Assembly (NCBI GenBank): GCA_028288785.1 | Contig: JAQGHV010000167.1 | Coordinates: 1 to 37,228 of the forward strand | DNA length: 37,228 nucleotides | Direction: 5' to 3' | Source of the DNA: Rhodospirillales bacterium | GTDB taxonomy: Bacteria; Pseudomonadota; Alphaproteobacteria; Acetobacterales; Acetobacteraceae | Shown here: positions 36,287-37,228 of the stretch, in pieces | How the letters are laid out: every line of letters starts with the position of its first letter | Numbering within the stretch: position 1 is the stretch's first letter | The notes under the pieces: generated by a model | What the model saw: only the letters and a program-made list of their open reading frames with translations | The model's database searches: none | Told to the model about the DNA's origin: nothing | Position numbers and translations under genes: made by a program

Positions 36287-36603
36287 CGCTCAAATCCTTG
36301 TTGCTGGGCCTCTTATCGACCGGAGTGCCCGCCTGCGCCACGGGCAGACTTCCGAAGTGGCCCCATCGGGAGGCCGGCGAGCCAAGGGGCGTGGTGGAGC
36401 AAGCGTTCCGGCGGTGGGAGCCTCGCGTCCCTGGCCGCCAGACGCCGGGAGGTGCTCATTCCGGGCAGCGGCGCCGCTATGTTTTCTTCCCGGTACGCGG
36501 GCGCTTGGCATGCCCGCGCAAGTCATCGTGGAGCGGGTGCCTTCGTCGCGTGATCTGCGTGATCGTTCCGGCGCCCGGAACAACTCGCTATCCGCCGCGC
36601 TGC

Positions 36604-37176
36604 TCAGCCGGCTCGCAGCACCGTCACAGCGCCGGCGCCGTGTGCGCGGGTCGCCAACACCTGCCAGCCAGGCGCGCTGCCCTCGGCGAGCGCGGGCACG
36701 CAGTCTTCACCGCGCGGGTGCTCGGCGACCACCACTGCGGCCCGCGTGATCCAGCCCGCTTGGTGCAGCGCCCCGAGCGTGCGCAGGATCAGCCCGGCGG
36801 CGTAGGGAGGATCGAGGAAGATGAGCCCGCACGGTGCCGTGGCACGCGGTGGCCGCGTCGCGTCGCATGCCATGACAATGGCATCGGCGCCGCAGGACGC
36901 GACATTCGCGCGGAGTGCCGCCAGCGCCGCGCGATCCTTTTCGAAGAACACCGCACTCGCGGCGCCGCGCGACAGCGCCTCCAGCCCCATGGCGCCGGTG
37001 CCGGCGAAGGCATCGAGCACGCGCTGTGTCCCGAGCCACTCCCGCCCGCCCCACTCCGCGTGCCAGAGCATGTCGAACAGCGCTTGGCGCAGGCGTTCGG
37101 ACGTAGGCCGCGTCGAACTTCCTGCCGGCGAGGCCAGGTTCCGCCCGCGCCACTGCCCCGCGATGATGCGCGGCAA
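36604..37176 (-). CDS. rsmD: 16S rRNA (guanine(966)-N(2))-methyltransferase RsmD
   Basis: MPRIIAGQWRGRNLASPAGSSTRPTSERLRQALFDML...VLDAFAGTGAMGLEALSRGA...LIFLDPPYA (DPPY motif). Confidence 0.92.
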   Translation of the reverse strand: MPRIIAGQWRGRNLASPAGSSTRPTSERLRQALFDMLWHAEWGGREWLGTQRVLDAFAGTGAMGLEALSRGAASAVFFEKDRAALAALRANVASCGADAIVMACDATRPPRATAPCGLIFLDPPYAAGLILRTLGALHQAGWITRAAVVVAEHPRGEDCVPALAEGSAPGWQVLATRAHGAGAVTVLRAG

Positions 37177-37182
37177 GGGCTG

Positions 37183-37228
37183 CTACTCGTCCCGCCGCCG
37201 CCCACGCGCGGCGGGGCCGGCATTGCGG
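37183..37228 (-). CDS. C-terminal fragment of an upstream gene, possibly a 23S rRNA pseudouridine synthase
   Basis: Minus frame ends RNAGPAARGRRRDE*, 6 nt before rsmD; the basic tail and rsmD neighbourhood suggest an RluB-like protein. Confidence 0.35.
   Translation of the reverse strand, partial: RNAGPAARGRRRDE

Overview
GC-rich chromosomal window, probably from an alphaproteobacterium of the Acetobacteraceae/Roseomonas type (inferred from gene content and codon style). It is dominated by ABC-type uptake systems and small-molecule metabolism. Supported content: tRNA-His(GTG) followed by a two-glycosyltransferase block; SDR, frameshifted cyanase, aspartate dehydrogenase, orphan periplasmic binding protein and cytosine-deaminase-like amidohydrolase; PHB depolymerase, GST, transketolase/PDH-E1-like enzyme, orphan peptide-type binding protein and GMC oxidoreductase; tRNA-Leu(TAG) and trigger factor; a liv-type ABC operon with two tandem substrate-binding paralogues; a dpp/opp-type ABC operon ending in a metallophosphatase; a small membrane ORF, XpaC-like and TelA genes; ketopantoate reductase and rsmD. 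The standout observation is the trigger factor gene (17767-19527). Its PPIase (FKBP-like) domain is split in frame by about 150 residues of beta-rich sequence resembling a carbohydrate-binding/phage-tail jelly-roll module. Other non-coding signals: a ~280-bp nested palindrome beside tRNA-Leu, a family of hairpin elements placed directly after operon-terminal stop codons, a second G/C-tract stem-loop family, and a start codon whose Shine-Dalgarno lies inside a perfect 11-bp hairpin. No CRISPR array, intact transposase or prophage was seen.
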